6,904 nt of DNA from positions 1 to 6,904 of the forward strand of contig CALGIH010000012.1 of NCBI GenBank assembly GCA_937916035.1, read 5' to 3'. The translations under genes and the position numbers were made by a program. This DNA comes from an uncultured Lacinutrix sp. GTDB lineage: Bacteria; Bacteroidota; Bacteroidia; Flavobacteriales; Flavobacteriaceae. Shown here piece after piece: positions 1 through 6,827 of the stretch (position 1 is the first letter of the stretch; the number at the start of each line of letters is the position of its first letter). The notes below the pieces were generated by a model. That model was given only the letters and a program-made list of their open reading frames with translations, was not told the origin of the DNA and ran no database searches.

Positions 1-177
1 CTATATATGTTACCCTTAGCAATTGGAGCACCACAAATTATATTAATTGTAGTGGTAGTTTTATTATTATTCGGTGGAAAGAAAATCCCTGAATTAATGA
101 GAGGTCTTGGTAGTGGAATTAAAGAATTTAAAGACGCTAGCAAAGAAGATACAGTGCCTAAAGATAAAAGCGAATAA
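1..177 (+). CDS. tatA: Sec-independent protein translocase subunit TatA/TatE (5' end uncertain, possibly cut by window edge)
   Basis: TatA oligomerises in the inner membrane with TatC to export folded proteins carrying twin-arginine signal peptides. Read from the in-frame ATG at 7, the product is 56 residues. A short hydrophobic helix covers about residues 9-22 ([12 protein letters not shown]), followed by the FGGKKIPEL hinge (22-30) and an amphipathic helix with [12 protein letters not shown] (33-44). The tail is charged and ends with TAA at 175-177. This is the complete TatA core, including the conserved FG and P residues. The two codons before the ATG (Leu-Tyr) are also open, so the true start may lie outside the window; the usual family length of roughly 55-90 residues does not settle it. 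No tatC is visible, which is common because tatA often sits apart. A hairpin follows at 199..234. The family call is firm; only the start is open. Confidence 0.9.
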   Translation, partial: LYMLPLAIGAPQIILIVVVVLLLFGGKKIPELMRGLGSGIKEFKDASKEDTVPKDKSE

Positions 178-198
178 CTTTTATTTTAAGACACATAT

Positions 199-234
199 TA
201 AAAAAGCCATCTTGTTAACAAGATGACTTTTTTA
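199..234. terminator. Bidirectional rho-independent terminator between tatA and the DUF4837 gene
   Basis: This is a near-perfect inverted repeat centred at 216/217. Its outer A6 (200-205) and T6 (228-233) arms flank a stem of about 8 bp (206-213 with 220-227) around the palindromic GTTAAC at 214-219. Each strand therefore ends in a U6 run, as expected for convergent genes sharing one terminator. The only break is position 207 with 226, which is C·A in plus-strand RNA but a G·U wobble in minus-strand RNA. The hairpin ends one base before the stop codon of the minus-strand gene. Confidence 0.85.
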
Positions 235-1203
235 TTACTTTATTTTGAGTGATTTTGCGATGGCTTCAAGCTCAAACATATAATCTCTTTTTCCTACTGA
301 AGGTGCAAAAGCAAACCCTTCAAAAATGATATAGCGTTTATTAATTTCATCTTTAATAGCGTAGTTTAAAAATGGCCCAGCCATATAGGCCTCTTTTACC
401 TCCCAAGTACTTCTAGTTTCAAAAGTTGGCTTGTTGTCTATAATCGTGTTGCTTAAAAATGGTGTGTAGGCTTCTTCGGTAATCATGTAACTACCTTCAA
501 GTGGTCCTGGGATATACAACTTGCCTATAGAATCTCTTATTTTTATAACATCATTAATGGCTTGGTCAGTATCACTAATTTTTTCTAAAGGAACTTCATA
601 TATTAAGAAATTCATTGTTCCGGTTTTAATATCACGTCTTAGCCAATAAAAGTTGTTGTCTTCTTTGGCAACGCGATATGCAGATGGAAATTTTAATGTC
701 AACCCCAAACCGTTTTCAATATTGTTGTCTTTATTAAGTGATTTCGAAAAACGTCGTTGTTTCTCTTTAATTTCTTCCGATTTAAAGATTGAAATTATTT
801 TACTAGCATTTGTTTCAATTTGCTGAATGATTTCCTGATTTGTTTGACCACTAATCACAACCATTTTTTGTGGTTTTGCATATGGATCTTCATAGAACTT
901 GGTGTCAGCTTCTTTGCCTTTTTCTATTTTTAAAACCGTTCTGTTTCTTCTTGCAAAATCTGAAAATACTGCAGTTGGCATTTGACGCATTGTAAATAAT
1001 GGCTCGTCTTGAGGTAATCCGTAAAGAGGTGCGCCAATTACATTTCTGATGCTTTCTCCTACACTTCCTTCCCAAAGATCATTATCAACTACAACTGAGA
1101 GGTTGTTGATGTTTCCTGAAGATGATGAAAGTGAAATAGTATTGTTTGATTCACAACTAATAAGAGTGAAAATACTAATTGCTAAAACTAAAATTTGTTT
1201 CAT
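235..1203 (-). CDS. DUF4837-family lipoprotein, function unknown
   Basis: The 322-residue product begins with a short lipoprotein signal: basic M-K, a hydrophobic stretch (4-15) and a lipobox LISC with Cys17 as the lipidated residue. A serine-rich linker (about 24-30) comes next, then the globular part. Phrases such as NDLWEGSVGESIRNVIGAPL (41-60), LPQDEPLFTM (63-72), FPSAYRVAKE (172-181) and FLIYEVPLE (199-207) match my memory of the DUF4837 family, which is found in Bacteroidota and has no established activity. No catalytic motif stands out. The residues after Cys17 (ESNNTIS) lack the acidic cluster described for surface-exported Bacteroidota lipoproteins, so a periplasm-facing location is more likely. 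It lies 19 bp downstream of the transglycosylase gene with no promoter visible between them, and is probably the last gene of the pgk unit. The ATG start fits the signal peptide. Family assignment is good; function is unknown. Confidence 0.85.
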   Translation of the reverse strand: MKQILVLAISIFTLISCESNNTISLSSSSGNINNLSVVVDNDLWEGSVGESIRNVIGAPLYGLPQDEPLFTMRQMPTAVFSDFARRNRTVLKIEKGKEADTKFYEDPYAKPQKMVVISGQTNQEIIQQIETNASKIISIFKSEEIKEKQRRFSKSLNKDNNIENGLGLTLKFPSAYRVAKEDNNFYWLRRDIKTGTMNFLIYEVPLEKISDTDQAINDVIKIRDSIGKLYIPGPLEGSYMITEEAYTPFLSNTIIDNKPTFETRSTWEVKEAYMAGPFLNYAIKDEINKRYIIFEGFAFAPSVGKRDYMFELEAIAKSLKIK

Positions 1204-1222
1204 TTATTTGTTTTTTAGTCGA

Positions 1223-2788
1223 TTATTTCTTTGAAACCACAAGAGTCATACCAATCTTTAATTTTGAGCTATTTATATTATTCCAATCCTTAATGTTTTG
1301 AACTGAAACTCCAGGAAATTTTTGTGATATGCTCCAAAGTGAATCTCCTTTTTTAACTTTATAGGTTTTAGCGTTTGGGTCTATTTTGGTTATTGATGAT
1401 GCCTTTTTCTGTGTTGAAGCACTTGATTGAGAGCCTGGATTTCTTGGGTAAATTGTAAGTCTTTTTCCGATACTAATATTGTTGCTTCTTAAGCCATTCC
1501 ATTGCTTAATTTGGCTTACTCTCACTCCATACTGTCTGGCAATTTTACCTAAATAATCACCTGACCTAACACGATAGGATACTTTAGTATCATTATCAGA
1601 AAACTGAGGTAGTGGTTTTTCGCGTTTGGCAAATTCTGCTCTTACATATTTATAGATACTGTCTTCGTTAGTAACAAAAAGCCCAATTTTTTCTCTTGGT
1701 AACCTTAGCGTATAGTTTTCACCTTTAATGTGTGGAATAATATCCAATTTATAGGAAGGGTTCAAAAATTGCAACTCTTCCATTGGCACTTCTAAAAGCT
1801 CAGAAACTTGATCTAAAGTAATCATTTCTTTGACCCTTACTGTATCAGTTTCAATGTATGTTACTTCAGGCTTTTGCGGATTAAGTCCATGCTCTTTAGC
1901 GTATTCAAAAATGTACATAGTTGCCAAAAAAGCTGGTAAATAACCTGCTGTTTCACGTGGTAAATTAGCTCTTATATTCCAATAATTTTGGTAACCTCCA
2001 GATCTTCTGATTGCTTTTGAAACATTTCCTGGCCCAGAATTATATGCTGAAAGTGCTAAATCCCAGTCGCCAAATATTCTATATAAACTTGCCAAATACT
2101 TACTTGCCGCTTCTGTAGATTTTATAGGGTCACTGCGTTCATCGACATAACTACTCACGTTTAAGCCAAATTGTTTTCCCGTTGCAAACATAAATTGCCA
2201 TAATCCTGTTGCACCAACTCGTGACTTCGCTCTTGGTTTTAACGCAGATTCTACAATAGCGAGATATTTAACCTCAAGTGGAATATCATGATTATCCAAT
2301 TCTCTCTCAAACATTGGGAAATAATATTCGCTTAAAGCCATTAATCGCTCCAAATGATTTTTTCTGTTTTTTAAATAGTTTTTTATAACACTTTCCAACG
2401 AGGTATTGTACTCAATATTAAAAGGTGTTCTGGCGTTAAGCTCTATGAGGCGTTTTTTTAAAGTGTCTGTAGGTAATTCTGGATAATAAATAGAATCATA
2501 CTTCATCTCTCTAATACTATTATAAATAGTGTCATAAAGCGATGTGCTGTATAATTCTTCTAGCCATTTTTCATCAATTTCAGATGCAAGTTGGTGATCT
2601 TCTAAAGTTCTTTGAGAAAGTGAATCTATAACTGGTAGGACTACTTTTTTTAGTTTTGATTGACCATCAATTATGGTGTCTTTAATTGTAGTGCTTTTAA
2701 TACGTGTGGAATCGTTAGTTTGAGCAAAACCAAATGTTGTTGAAACCAAAAAAGCAATAAGAAATAATCGTAAAGTCATTGTTGTCAT
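1223..2788 (-). CDS. mltD: MltD-like membrane-bound or periplasmic lytic transglycosylase with two LysM domains
   Basis: It is expected to cleave the MurNAc-GlcNAc bond of peptidoglycan to form 1,6-anhydroMurNAc ends. The 521-residue product has a signal peptide (about 1-22, probable cut after FGFA) with no lipobox cysteine, unlike E. coli MltD. A poorly conserved helical region follows (about 25-150). The SLT domain (about 160-295) shows the catalytic Glu180 in AIVES, GATGLWQFM (192-200), the ALSAYNSGPGNV block (245-256) and ETAGYLPAF (279-287). Residues about 322-363 look like a worn LysM-like segment. Two clear LysM peptidoglycan-binding domains end the protein (about 404-448, YRVRSGD; about 475-519, YKVKKGD), joined by a Ser/Lys-rich linker. 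A second ATG three codons in (2777-2779) is an equally possible start. The gene lies 73 bp behind pgk with no TAnnTTTG box in the gap, so co-transcription is likely. The symbol is by similarity. Confidence 0.92.
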   Translation of the reverse strand: MTTMTLRLFLIAFLVSTTFGFAQTNDSTRIKSTTIKDTIIDGQSKLKKVVLPVIDSLSQRTLEDHQLASEIDEKWLEELYSTSLYDTIYNSIREMKYDSIYYPELPTDTLKKRLIELNARTPFNIEYNTSLESVIKNYLKNRKNHLERLMALSEYYFPMFERELDNHDIPLEVKYLAIVESALKPRAKSRVGATGLWQFMFATGKQFGLNVSSYVDERSDPIKSTEAASKYLASLYRIFGDWDLALSAYNSGPGNVSKAIRRSGGYQNYWNIRANLPRETAGYLPAFLATMYIFEYAKEHGLNPQKPEVTYIETDTVRVKEMITLDQVSELLEVPMEELQFLNPSYKLDIIPHIKGENYTLRLPREKIGLFVTNEDSIYKYVRAEFAKREKPLPQFSDNDTKVSYRVRSGDYLGKIARQYGVRVSQIKQWNGLRSNNISIGKRLTIYPRNPGSQSSASTQKKASSITKIDPNAKTYKVKKGDSLWSISQKFPGVSVQNIKDWNNINSSKLKIGMTLVVSKK

Positions 2789-2861
2789 TATTGGTTTTAT
2801 AAAACGGATTGGACGCTAAAATCGTGTTTTTTAGTTAGAATTGAAAATTTAATCCACTAAG

Positions 2862-4049
2862 TTAATTTAAGATAGCAGCTATTCCTGGTAAAGTTTTGCC
2901 TTCTAAACTTTCAAGCATTGCTCCTCCTCCTGTACTAACGTAGCTCACTTTGTCTTCAAACCCAAACTGCTTAACTGCTGCTACAGAATCTCCTCCTCCA
3001 ACTAAAGAAAAAGCTCCTTTTTCTGTCACCTTTGCAATCGCATGACCTAATGAAATGGTGCCATTAGCGAAATTTGGCATTTCAAATACACCTAAAGGTC
3101 CATTCCATAAAATGGTCTTTGAAATAGAGACTATATCTGCAAATAACACCTCAGTATTTGGTCCAATATCCAATCCCATCCAACCATCAGTAATTTCATT
3201 AATCTTGCATATTTTTATGTTTGCATCATTGCTAAATGCATCGGCAATTACAGCATCTACAGGAAGATGAATTTTTACATTTTTGGCATCCGCTTTCTTT
3301 AAAATTTCACCTGCTAATTCTAATTTATCGTCTTCAACTAATGAGTTGCCAATGCTTCCTCCTTGAGCTTTAATAAATGTAAAGGTCATACCGCCTCCAA
3401 TTATTAAATGGTCTATTTTATCAAGAATATTATCTATAATCGTGATTTTTGATGATACTTTTGCGCCTCCAAGTATTGCTGTTACAGGTTTTTCACCTGT
3501 TTGCATAACTTTATCAATGCTTTCTATTTCTTTTGCTAATAATTTTCCGAAGCATTTTCTGCCTTCAAAAAATTGAGCAATTATTGTAGTCGAAGCATGC
3601 GCACGATGCGCTGTACCAAAAGCATCATTTACGTAAATGTCTCCTAACTGAGAAAGACTTTTAGCAAAGGCTTTATCGCCTTGCTCTTCTTCTTTATGAA
3701 AACGAAGATTTTCTAAAAGTAAGATTTGTCCTGACTGTAAATTTTTAGCTGCCTTTTCAGCTTCAACTCCAATACAATCATTCACAAATAAAACTTCAAC
3801 ACCTAAAACATCTTCAACTGTATTCACAATATGTTTTAATGAAAACTCTTCTTGCTTGCCTTTTGGTCTACCTAAATGCGACATTAAAATACAACTGCCA
3901 CCATCTTCCAAAATTTTAATTATGGTTGGTTTTCCTGAGTTTATTCTAGTTGCATCTGTAACCTCGAACGCATCATTTATTGGCACATTAAAATCAACAC
4001 GAATTAAGGCCTTCTTATTTTTAAAATTAAAATCATTTAATGTATACAT
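2862..4049 (-). CDS. pgk: Phosphoglycerate kinase
   Basis: This cytosolic glycolytic enzyme transfers phosphate between 1,3-bisphosphoglycerate and ADP, giving 3-phosphoglycerate and ATP. The 395-residue product has the full set of family blocks: RVDFNVP (17-23), SHLGRPKG (57-64), [10 protein letters not shown] (113-122), [14 protein letters not shown] (140-153), GGAKVSSK (194-201), the hinge-side [11 protein letters not shown] (215-225), WNGPLGVFE with the nucleotide-site Glu323 (315-323), GGGDSVAA (351-358) and STGGGAMLE...LPGI (372-390). Length is normal for a monofunctional bacterial enzyme and nothing essential is missing. I chose the ATG at 4047-4049 (protein MYTLNDFNF...) over an in-frame TTG at 4068-4070. 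The ATG gives the usual N-terminus, and the TTG lies inside the likely -7 promoter box. The gene heads a probable unit with the transglycosylase and DUF4837 genes. No other glycolytic gene is in view. Confidence 0.97.
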   Translation of the reverse strand: MYTLNDFNFKNKKALIRVDFNVPINDAFEVTDATRINSGKPTIIKILEDGGSCILMSHLGRPKGKQEEFSLKHIVNTVEDVLGVEVLFVNDCIGVEAEKAAKNLQSGQILLLENLRFHKEEEQGDKAFAKSLSQLGDIYVNDAFGTAHRAHASTTIIAQFFEGRKCFGKLLAKEIESIDKVMQTGEKPVTAILGGAKVSSKITIIDNILDKIDHLIIGGGMTFTFIKAQGGSIGNSLVEDDKLELAGEILKKADAKNVKIHLPVDAVIADAFSNDANIKICKINEITDGWMGLDIGPNTEVLFADIVSISKTILWNGPLGVFEMPNFANGTISLGHAIAKVTEKGAFSLVGGGDSVAAVKQFGFEDKVSYVSTGGGAMLESLEGKTLPGIAAILN

Positions 4050-4067
4050 AAAGATAAATTTAGTTGA

Positions 4068-4075
4068 CAAATATA
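4068..4075 (-). promoter_or_regulatory. Putative Bacteroidota -7 promoter box for pgk
   Basis: Read on the minus strand this is TATATTTG, an exact match to the TAnnTTTG -7 consensus of Bacteroidota primary sigma factors. It lies 18 bases before the chosen pgk ATG and would give a leader of roughly 12-15 bases. A minus-strand TTG at 4100-4102 could be the -33 element, but its 24-base spacer is slightly longer than usual. A closer TTTG at 4088-4091 is too near, at 12 bases. Confidence 0.5.
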
Positions 4076-4156
4076 AATTTTTACTTTCAAAAAATCAGAC
4101 AACTTCCTTTTTGATTCTTTTTAACTCATATCGTTTTTTTTGGGCGAAAAAATAAG

Positions 4157-4164
4157 TACGTTTG
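4157..4164 (+). promoter_or_regulatory. Putative Bacteroidota -7 promoter box for holB, almost touching the start codon
   Basis: The sequence TACGTTTG matches TAnnTTTG exactly and ends only 4 bases before the holB ATG at 4169. If used, transcription would begin at or within a base or two of the ATG, giving a leaderless or nearly leaderless mRNA. A T-run ending in TTTG (4139-4142) lies upstream, but the 14-base spacing is shorter than the usual -33 to -7 distance, so the box is plausible and not proven. Confidence 0.45.
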
Positions 4165-4168
4165 TTTT

Positions 4169-5311
4169 ATGCTATTCACAGACGTTTTAGGGCAAGAACA
4201 TATAAAAAGCCATCTCATTCAGAGCGCTAATAATGGTCGTATACCACATGCTCAATTATTTGTTGGTTCTGAGGGTTCAGGAACATTACCAATGGCAATT
4301 GCCTATGCACAACATATTATCTGTGGGAATAATAAGGCCAATGAAACTGCCTGTCATTTAAAATTCAACAATCTTTCCCATCCCGATTTGCATTTTGCCT
4401 ATCCTGTCGCTGGAACTGAAAAAATAAAAAGTCATCCTGTTTCAAAAATGTTTCTAGAAGATTGGCGAAACATGCTCAAAGAGCAGCCTTATGGCAATTT
4501 ATTTGATTGGTATAAACAACTTGGAATTGATAATAAACAAGGTCAAATTGGTGTTGATGAAGCGCAAGACATTTCAAAATCTTTAGCATTAAAAGCGTTT
4601 GAAGGTGGTTATAAGGTGATGATTATTTGGATGGTTGAAAAAATGAATACCGCTTGTGCCAATAAATTATTAAAGCTAATTGAAGAGCCTCCAAACAAAA
4701 CGGTTTTTATTCTAATTGCTGAAGATGAAGAACAAATTATATCAACCATAAAATCAAGGTGTCAATTATTACATTTCCCTCCTTTGGCTGAGGAGGTCAT
4801 TAAAAAGGCCTTGATTAAAAACTATCAAATTCCCGATGCTGATGCTACAAAAATTGCGCATCAAGCCAACGGTAATTACAATAAAGCATGTGATTTAGTG
4901 TATCATGATAGTGAAGATACTCAGTTTGAAGAATGGTTTATCTTTTGGATTAGAAGTGCTTTTAAAGCTAAAGGCAATAAAGCTGCCATTCATGATTTAA
5001 TTTCATGGAGTGAAGAAATTGCAAAAACGGGGCGAGAAACACAGAAACAATTCTTATCATTTTGTTTAGACTTTTTTCGTCAGGCAATGCTGCTAAATTA
5101 CAGTGCAAATGAACTTGTGTTTATAGAGCCAAAATCTGAATCTTTTGCCTTAGAGAAATTTGCGCCTTTTGTTCATGAAAACAATGTTATGGAAATAAGT
5201 GACGAAATTCAGGACGCTATTTATCATATTGAGCGCAACGGAAATTCTAAAATTATTCTTACTGATTTATCTATAAAACTTACACGTCTTCTTCATAAAA
5301 AATCTGCTTAA
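4169..5311 (+). CDS. holB: DNA polymerase III subunit delta prime (clamp-loader stator subunit)
   Basis: Delta prime is part of the clamp loader that opens and places the beta sliding clamp at primed DNA. The 380-residue product opens with LGQEHIKSHLIQSA (7-20) and RIPHAQLFVG (24-33), typical of the DnaX/HolB AAA+ family. The P-loop position reads GSEGSGT (33-39), with Thr where an ATPase would have Lys. This fits delta prime, which does not hydrolyse ATP, and argues against DnaX. The zinc-module region is reduced (Cys52, Cys62). NKLLKLIEEPP (165-175) is the conserved block after the Walker B region, and SRC (196-198) is the arginine-finger motif that completes a neighbouring subunit's ATP site. 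A helical collar domain follows (about 250-375). The ATG at 4169 gives the expected N-terminus directly after a promoter-like box, leaving no room for a ribosome-binding site. It abuts the lipid-kinase gene downstream. Confidence 0.92.
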   Translation: MLFTDVLGQEHIKSHLIQSANNGRIPHAQLFVGSEGSGTLPMAIAYAQHIICGNNKANETACHLKFNNLSHPDLHFAYPVAGTEKIKSHPVSKMFLEDWRNMLKEQPYGNLFDWYKQLGIDNKQGQIGVDEAQDISKSLALKAFEGGYKVMIIWMVEKMNTACANKLLKLIEEPPNKTVFILIAEDEEQIISTIKSRCQLLHFPPLAEEVIKKALIKNYQIPDADATKIAHQANGNYNKACDLVYHDSEDTQFEEWFIFWIRSAFKAKGNKAAIHDLISWSEEIAKTGRETQKQFLSFCLDFFRQAMLLNYSANELVFIEPKSESFALEKFAPFVHENNVMEISDEIQDAIYHIERNGNSKIILTDLSIKLTRLLHKKSA

Positions 5312-6235
5312 ATGTCAAACTCAAACCGTTGGTTTGTTATTATTAATCCAACTTCTGGAAATGGTTCTAGTAAACGAAAATGGCCAAGAATAAAAGCCCT
5401 ATTAAATGCTGAAGATTTCGATTTTGATTATGCTTTTACTGAGCACGAAAAACATAGTGTTTTATTGGTTCAAAGCGCTGTTAAACAAGGATTTAAAAAT
5501 ATAATTAGTGTTGGAGGGGATGGAACGCTTCATAATATTATAAATGGTATTCAACGACAGAATTCTGTCAATTCATCAGACATACAAATAGGCGTCGTAC
5601 CTATTGGAACTGGTAATGATTGGATTAAAACTTACAACATTCCTATTAATAATGAAAAAGCTATTTCTATAATTAAGAGAGGTGTTTTAAGGCAGCAAGA
5701 TTTAGGTAAAATAGAATTTATAGATCAAAAACAGGAACCCATTTATTTTAATAATCTAGCTGGAGTTGGTTTTGATGGTTTTGTTGTGAGCAAAGTTGGC
5801 AAGTATAAAAACCTTGGTGCTATAGCTTACTTAATTGGAGCAATTGCTGGGTTGTTTTCATTTAAAAATTTCAGCTCTACTATTACATTGAATGAAACAG
5901 AAATTAAAACTAAATCGCTCATGGTTTTAGCTGGTTTGTGTAAATATTCTGGGGGAGGAATGCAATTAACTAAAGATCCAAATCCCAATGATGGCTTGTT
6001 TGATGTTAGCATTGCTAAGGATTTAAGTAAGTTTGATATTCTTAAAAATCTCTCTAACCTTTTTAATGGAAAAATTGTTGACCATTCAAAGGTTGAAAAT
6101 TATAAAGTAAGCGAATTATCTATTATTATTGCTTCTAAAGTTAAACCCTTTATCCAAGCAGACGGCGAGTTGATTGGAACAGGAGGCATTCGTTTAAAGA
6201 TAGTTCCTAGAGCATTTACATTTTATGCTAACTAA
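5312..6235 (+). CDS. Diacylglycerol-kinase-family lipid kinase (YegS/DgkB-like)
   Basis: Members of this soluble or membrane-associated family phosphorylate the hydroxyl of lipids such as diacylglycerol, or sphingoid bases in some lineages, using ATP. The 307-residue product is full length. It shows INPTSGNG (11-18), the nucleotide-binding GGDGTLHNIINGI (68-80), PIGTGNDW (97-104), FNNLAGVGFDGFV (146-158), GGGMQLTKDPNPNDGLFDV (214-232) and the late QADGE (282-286), all hallmarks of the DAGK catalytic domain and its C-terminal beta domain. A hydrophobic stretch at about 169-183 resembles a membrane-contact segment and not a clear transmembrane helix. The ATG follows the holB stop with no gap (TAAATG), so translation is probably coupled and both genes share a transcript. 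The substrate cannot be told from sequence: diacylglycerol recycling is the default, and a sphingoid-type lipid is possible in Bacteroidota that make such lipids. Confidence 0.9.
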   Translation: MSNSNRWFVIINPTSGNGSSKRKWPRIKALLNAEDFDFDYAFTEHEKHSVLLVQSAVKQGFKNIISVGGDGTLHNIINGIQRQNSVNSSDIQIGVVPIGTGNDWIKTYNIPINNEKAISIIKRGVLRQQDLGKIEFIDQKQEPIYFNNLAGVGFDGFVVSKVGKYKNLGAIAYLIGAIAGLFSFKNFSSTITLNETEIKTKSLMVLAGLCKYSGGGMQLTKDPNPNDGLFDVSIAKDLSKFDILKNLSNLFNGKIVDHSKVENYKVSELSIIIASKVKPFIQADGELIGTGGIRLKIVPRAFTFYAN

Positions 6236-6239
6236 AAAA

Positions 6240-6259
6240 CGCCAGACTTTCGTCTAGCG
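6240..6259 (-). terminator. Rho-independent terminator, best for the minus-strand skp-like gene
   Basis: The inverted repeat pairs 6240-6247 with 6252-6259 around a four-base loop. Read on the minus strand, the stem CGCUAGAC/GUCUGGCG closes on a GAAA (GNRA) tetraloop and is followed by U6, whose template (6234-6239) overlaps the stop codon of the lipid-kinase gene. On the plus strand, position 6243 with 6256 is a C·A mismatch and only UUU follows, after a C. It may still help end the lipid-kinase transcript, but less well. Confidence 0.75.
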
Positions 6260-6283
6260 CTTTAAAATAGTTTCAATACCTAA

Positions 6284-6799
6284 TTAGTCTTTCTTATATG
6301 CTGTATTTAAAGCATCTAAAATAGTTTGTGTTAATTCACTATCCGCATTTCCATACATCACACTTCCTGCTTCATTACTTCCTAAAATAAAGTTGTAACC
6401 ATTTTTGGTTCCGTAATCTCTTACAAAATTCTTTACTTTTTTGATTAACGAATCGTTTTGTGCTTGACTTTCTTGAGCGATTTGTTGTTGCTCAAATTGA
6501 TCACGTTGAGTCATCATTTGATCTTTTTGCTGCAATTCTTGCGATAACTTTTGCAAATTCTCTTGAGACATTTTACGAGATTTCAATTCCGCTGCATTAA
6601 TTTCTATCTGAAAAGCTTGTCTTACACTATCTCTTCTTTGTTCATAAATTTTAATTTTAGCTTGTAACTTCTCTTGAACATCAATCTTTTCTTGATATTC
6701 ATTTATCAATTTTGAATTATCAACAAATCCAATTTTTTGTGATTGTTGACAAGACGCAAAAGTTAAAACTGCGATTATTACGATTACAATATTTTTCAT
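6284..6799 (-). CDS. OmpH/Skp-family periplasmic chaperone with a lipoprotein signal
   Basis: Skp proteins are trimeric periplasmic chaperones that hold unfolded outer-membrane proteins between a body of beta strands and long coiled-coil arms. The 171-residue product fits. A short strand segment IGFVDNSKLINEY (23-35) follows the signal, then a long Gln/Lys/Glu-rich coiled coil (about 36-115). It ends with the family's C-terminal part, VKNFVRDYGTKNGYNFILG (122-140) through LTQTILDALNTAYKK (156-170). Unlike E. coli Skp, which is cut by signal peptidase I, the N-terminus has a lipobox FASC with Cys17, predicting lipid anchoring. The residues after it (QQSQKIG) lack an acidic surface-export signal, so it probably faces the periplasm. 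The gene is monocistronic in this window, convergent with the lipid-kinase gene, and has a promoter-like box 20 bases upstream. I leave the symbol blank because Bacteroidota often carry several such paralogues. Confidence 0.88.
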   Translation of the reverse strand: MKNIVIVIIAVLTFASCQQSQKIGFVDNSKLINEYQEKIDVQEKLQAKIKIYEQRRDSVRQAFQIEINAAELKSRKMSQENLQKLSQELQQKDQMMTQRDQFEQQQIAQESQAQNDSLIKKVKNFVRDYGTKNGYNFILGSNEAGSVMYGNADSELTQTILDALNTAYKKD

Positions 6800-6819
6800 C
6801 TTATTAATTTTTGTGTTTG

Positions 6820-6827
6820 CAAAAGTA
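6820..6827 (-). promoter_or_regulatory. Putative Bacteroidota -7 promoter box for the skp-like gene
   Basis: On the minus strand this reads TACTTTTG, an exact TAnnTTTG match, ending 20 bases before the ATG at 6797-6799. The implied leader is about 15 bases, A-rich and without a Shine-Dalgarno sequence. No TTG lies at a suitable -33 distance, so the call rests on one element. The remaining bases to the window end (6828-6904) are AT-rich; I see no gene there, and stop codons occur early in all three minus-strand frames. Confidence 0.45.

Noticed and set aside
1049..1234. Plus-strand open frame of 61 codons over the start of the DUF4837 gene
   Set aside because: It is antisense to the lipoprotein signal region. 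The hydrophobic C-terminal residues come from reading A/T-rich intergenic sequence, not a real membrane protein.
2794..2805. Perfect 12-base palindrome GTTTTATAAAAC between pgk and the transglycosylase gene
   Set aside because: It is almost all A/T and short, so it is expected by chance in this composition. It has no GC stem for a terminator and no partner site to suggest an operator.
2915..3000. Two similar TCTCCTCCTCC-like tracts
   Set aside because: They are the reverse complement of glycine-rich pgk motifs (GGGDS and GGGAM), so they are coding constraint and not a repeat element.
3055..3270. Plus-strand open frame of 71 codons inside pgk
   Set aside because: It is antisense to a complete, well-conserved gene, and its composition is that of a reverse-frame shadow.
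3856..4155. Plus-strand open frame of 99 codons opposite the 5' end of pgk
   Set aside because: It mirrors the pgk coding strand, runs through the divergent promoter region, and has no recognisable protein features.
5827..6012. Minus-strand open frame of 61 codons inside the lipid-kinase gene
   Set aside because: It is a shadow of a gene whose catalytic motifs are intact, with no start signals of its own.
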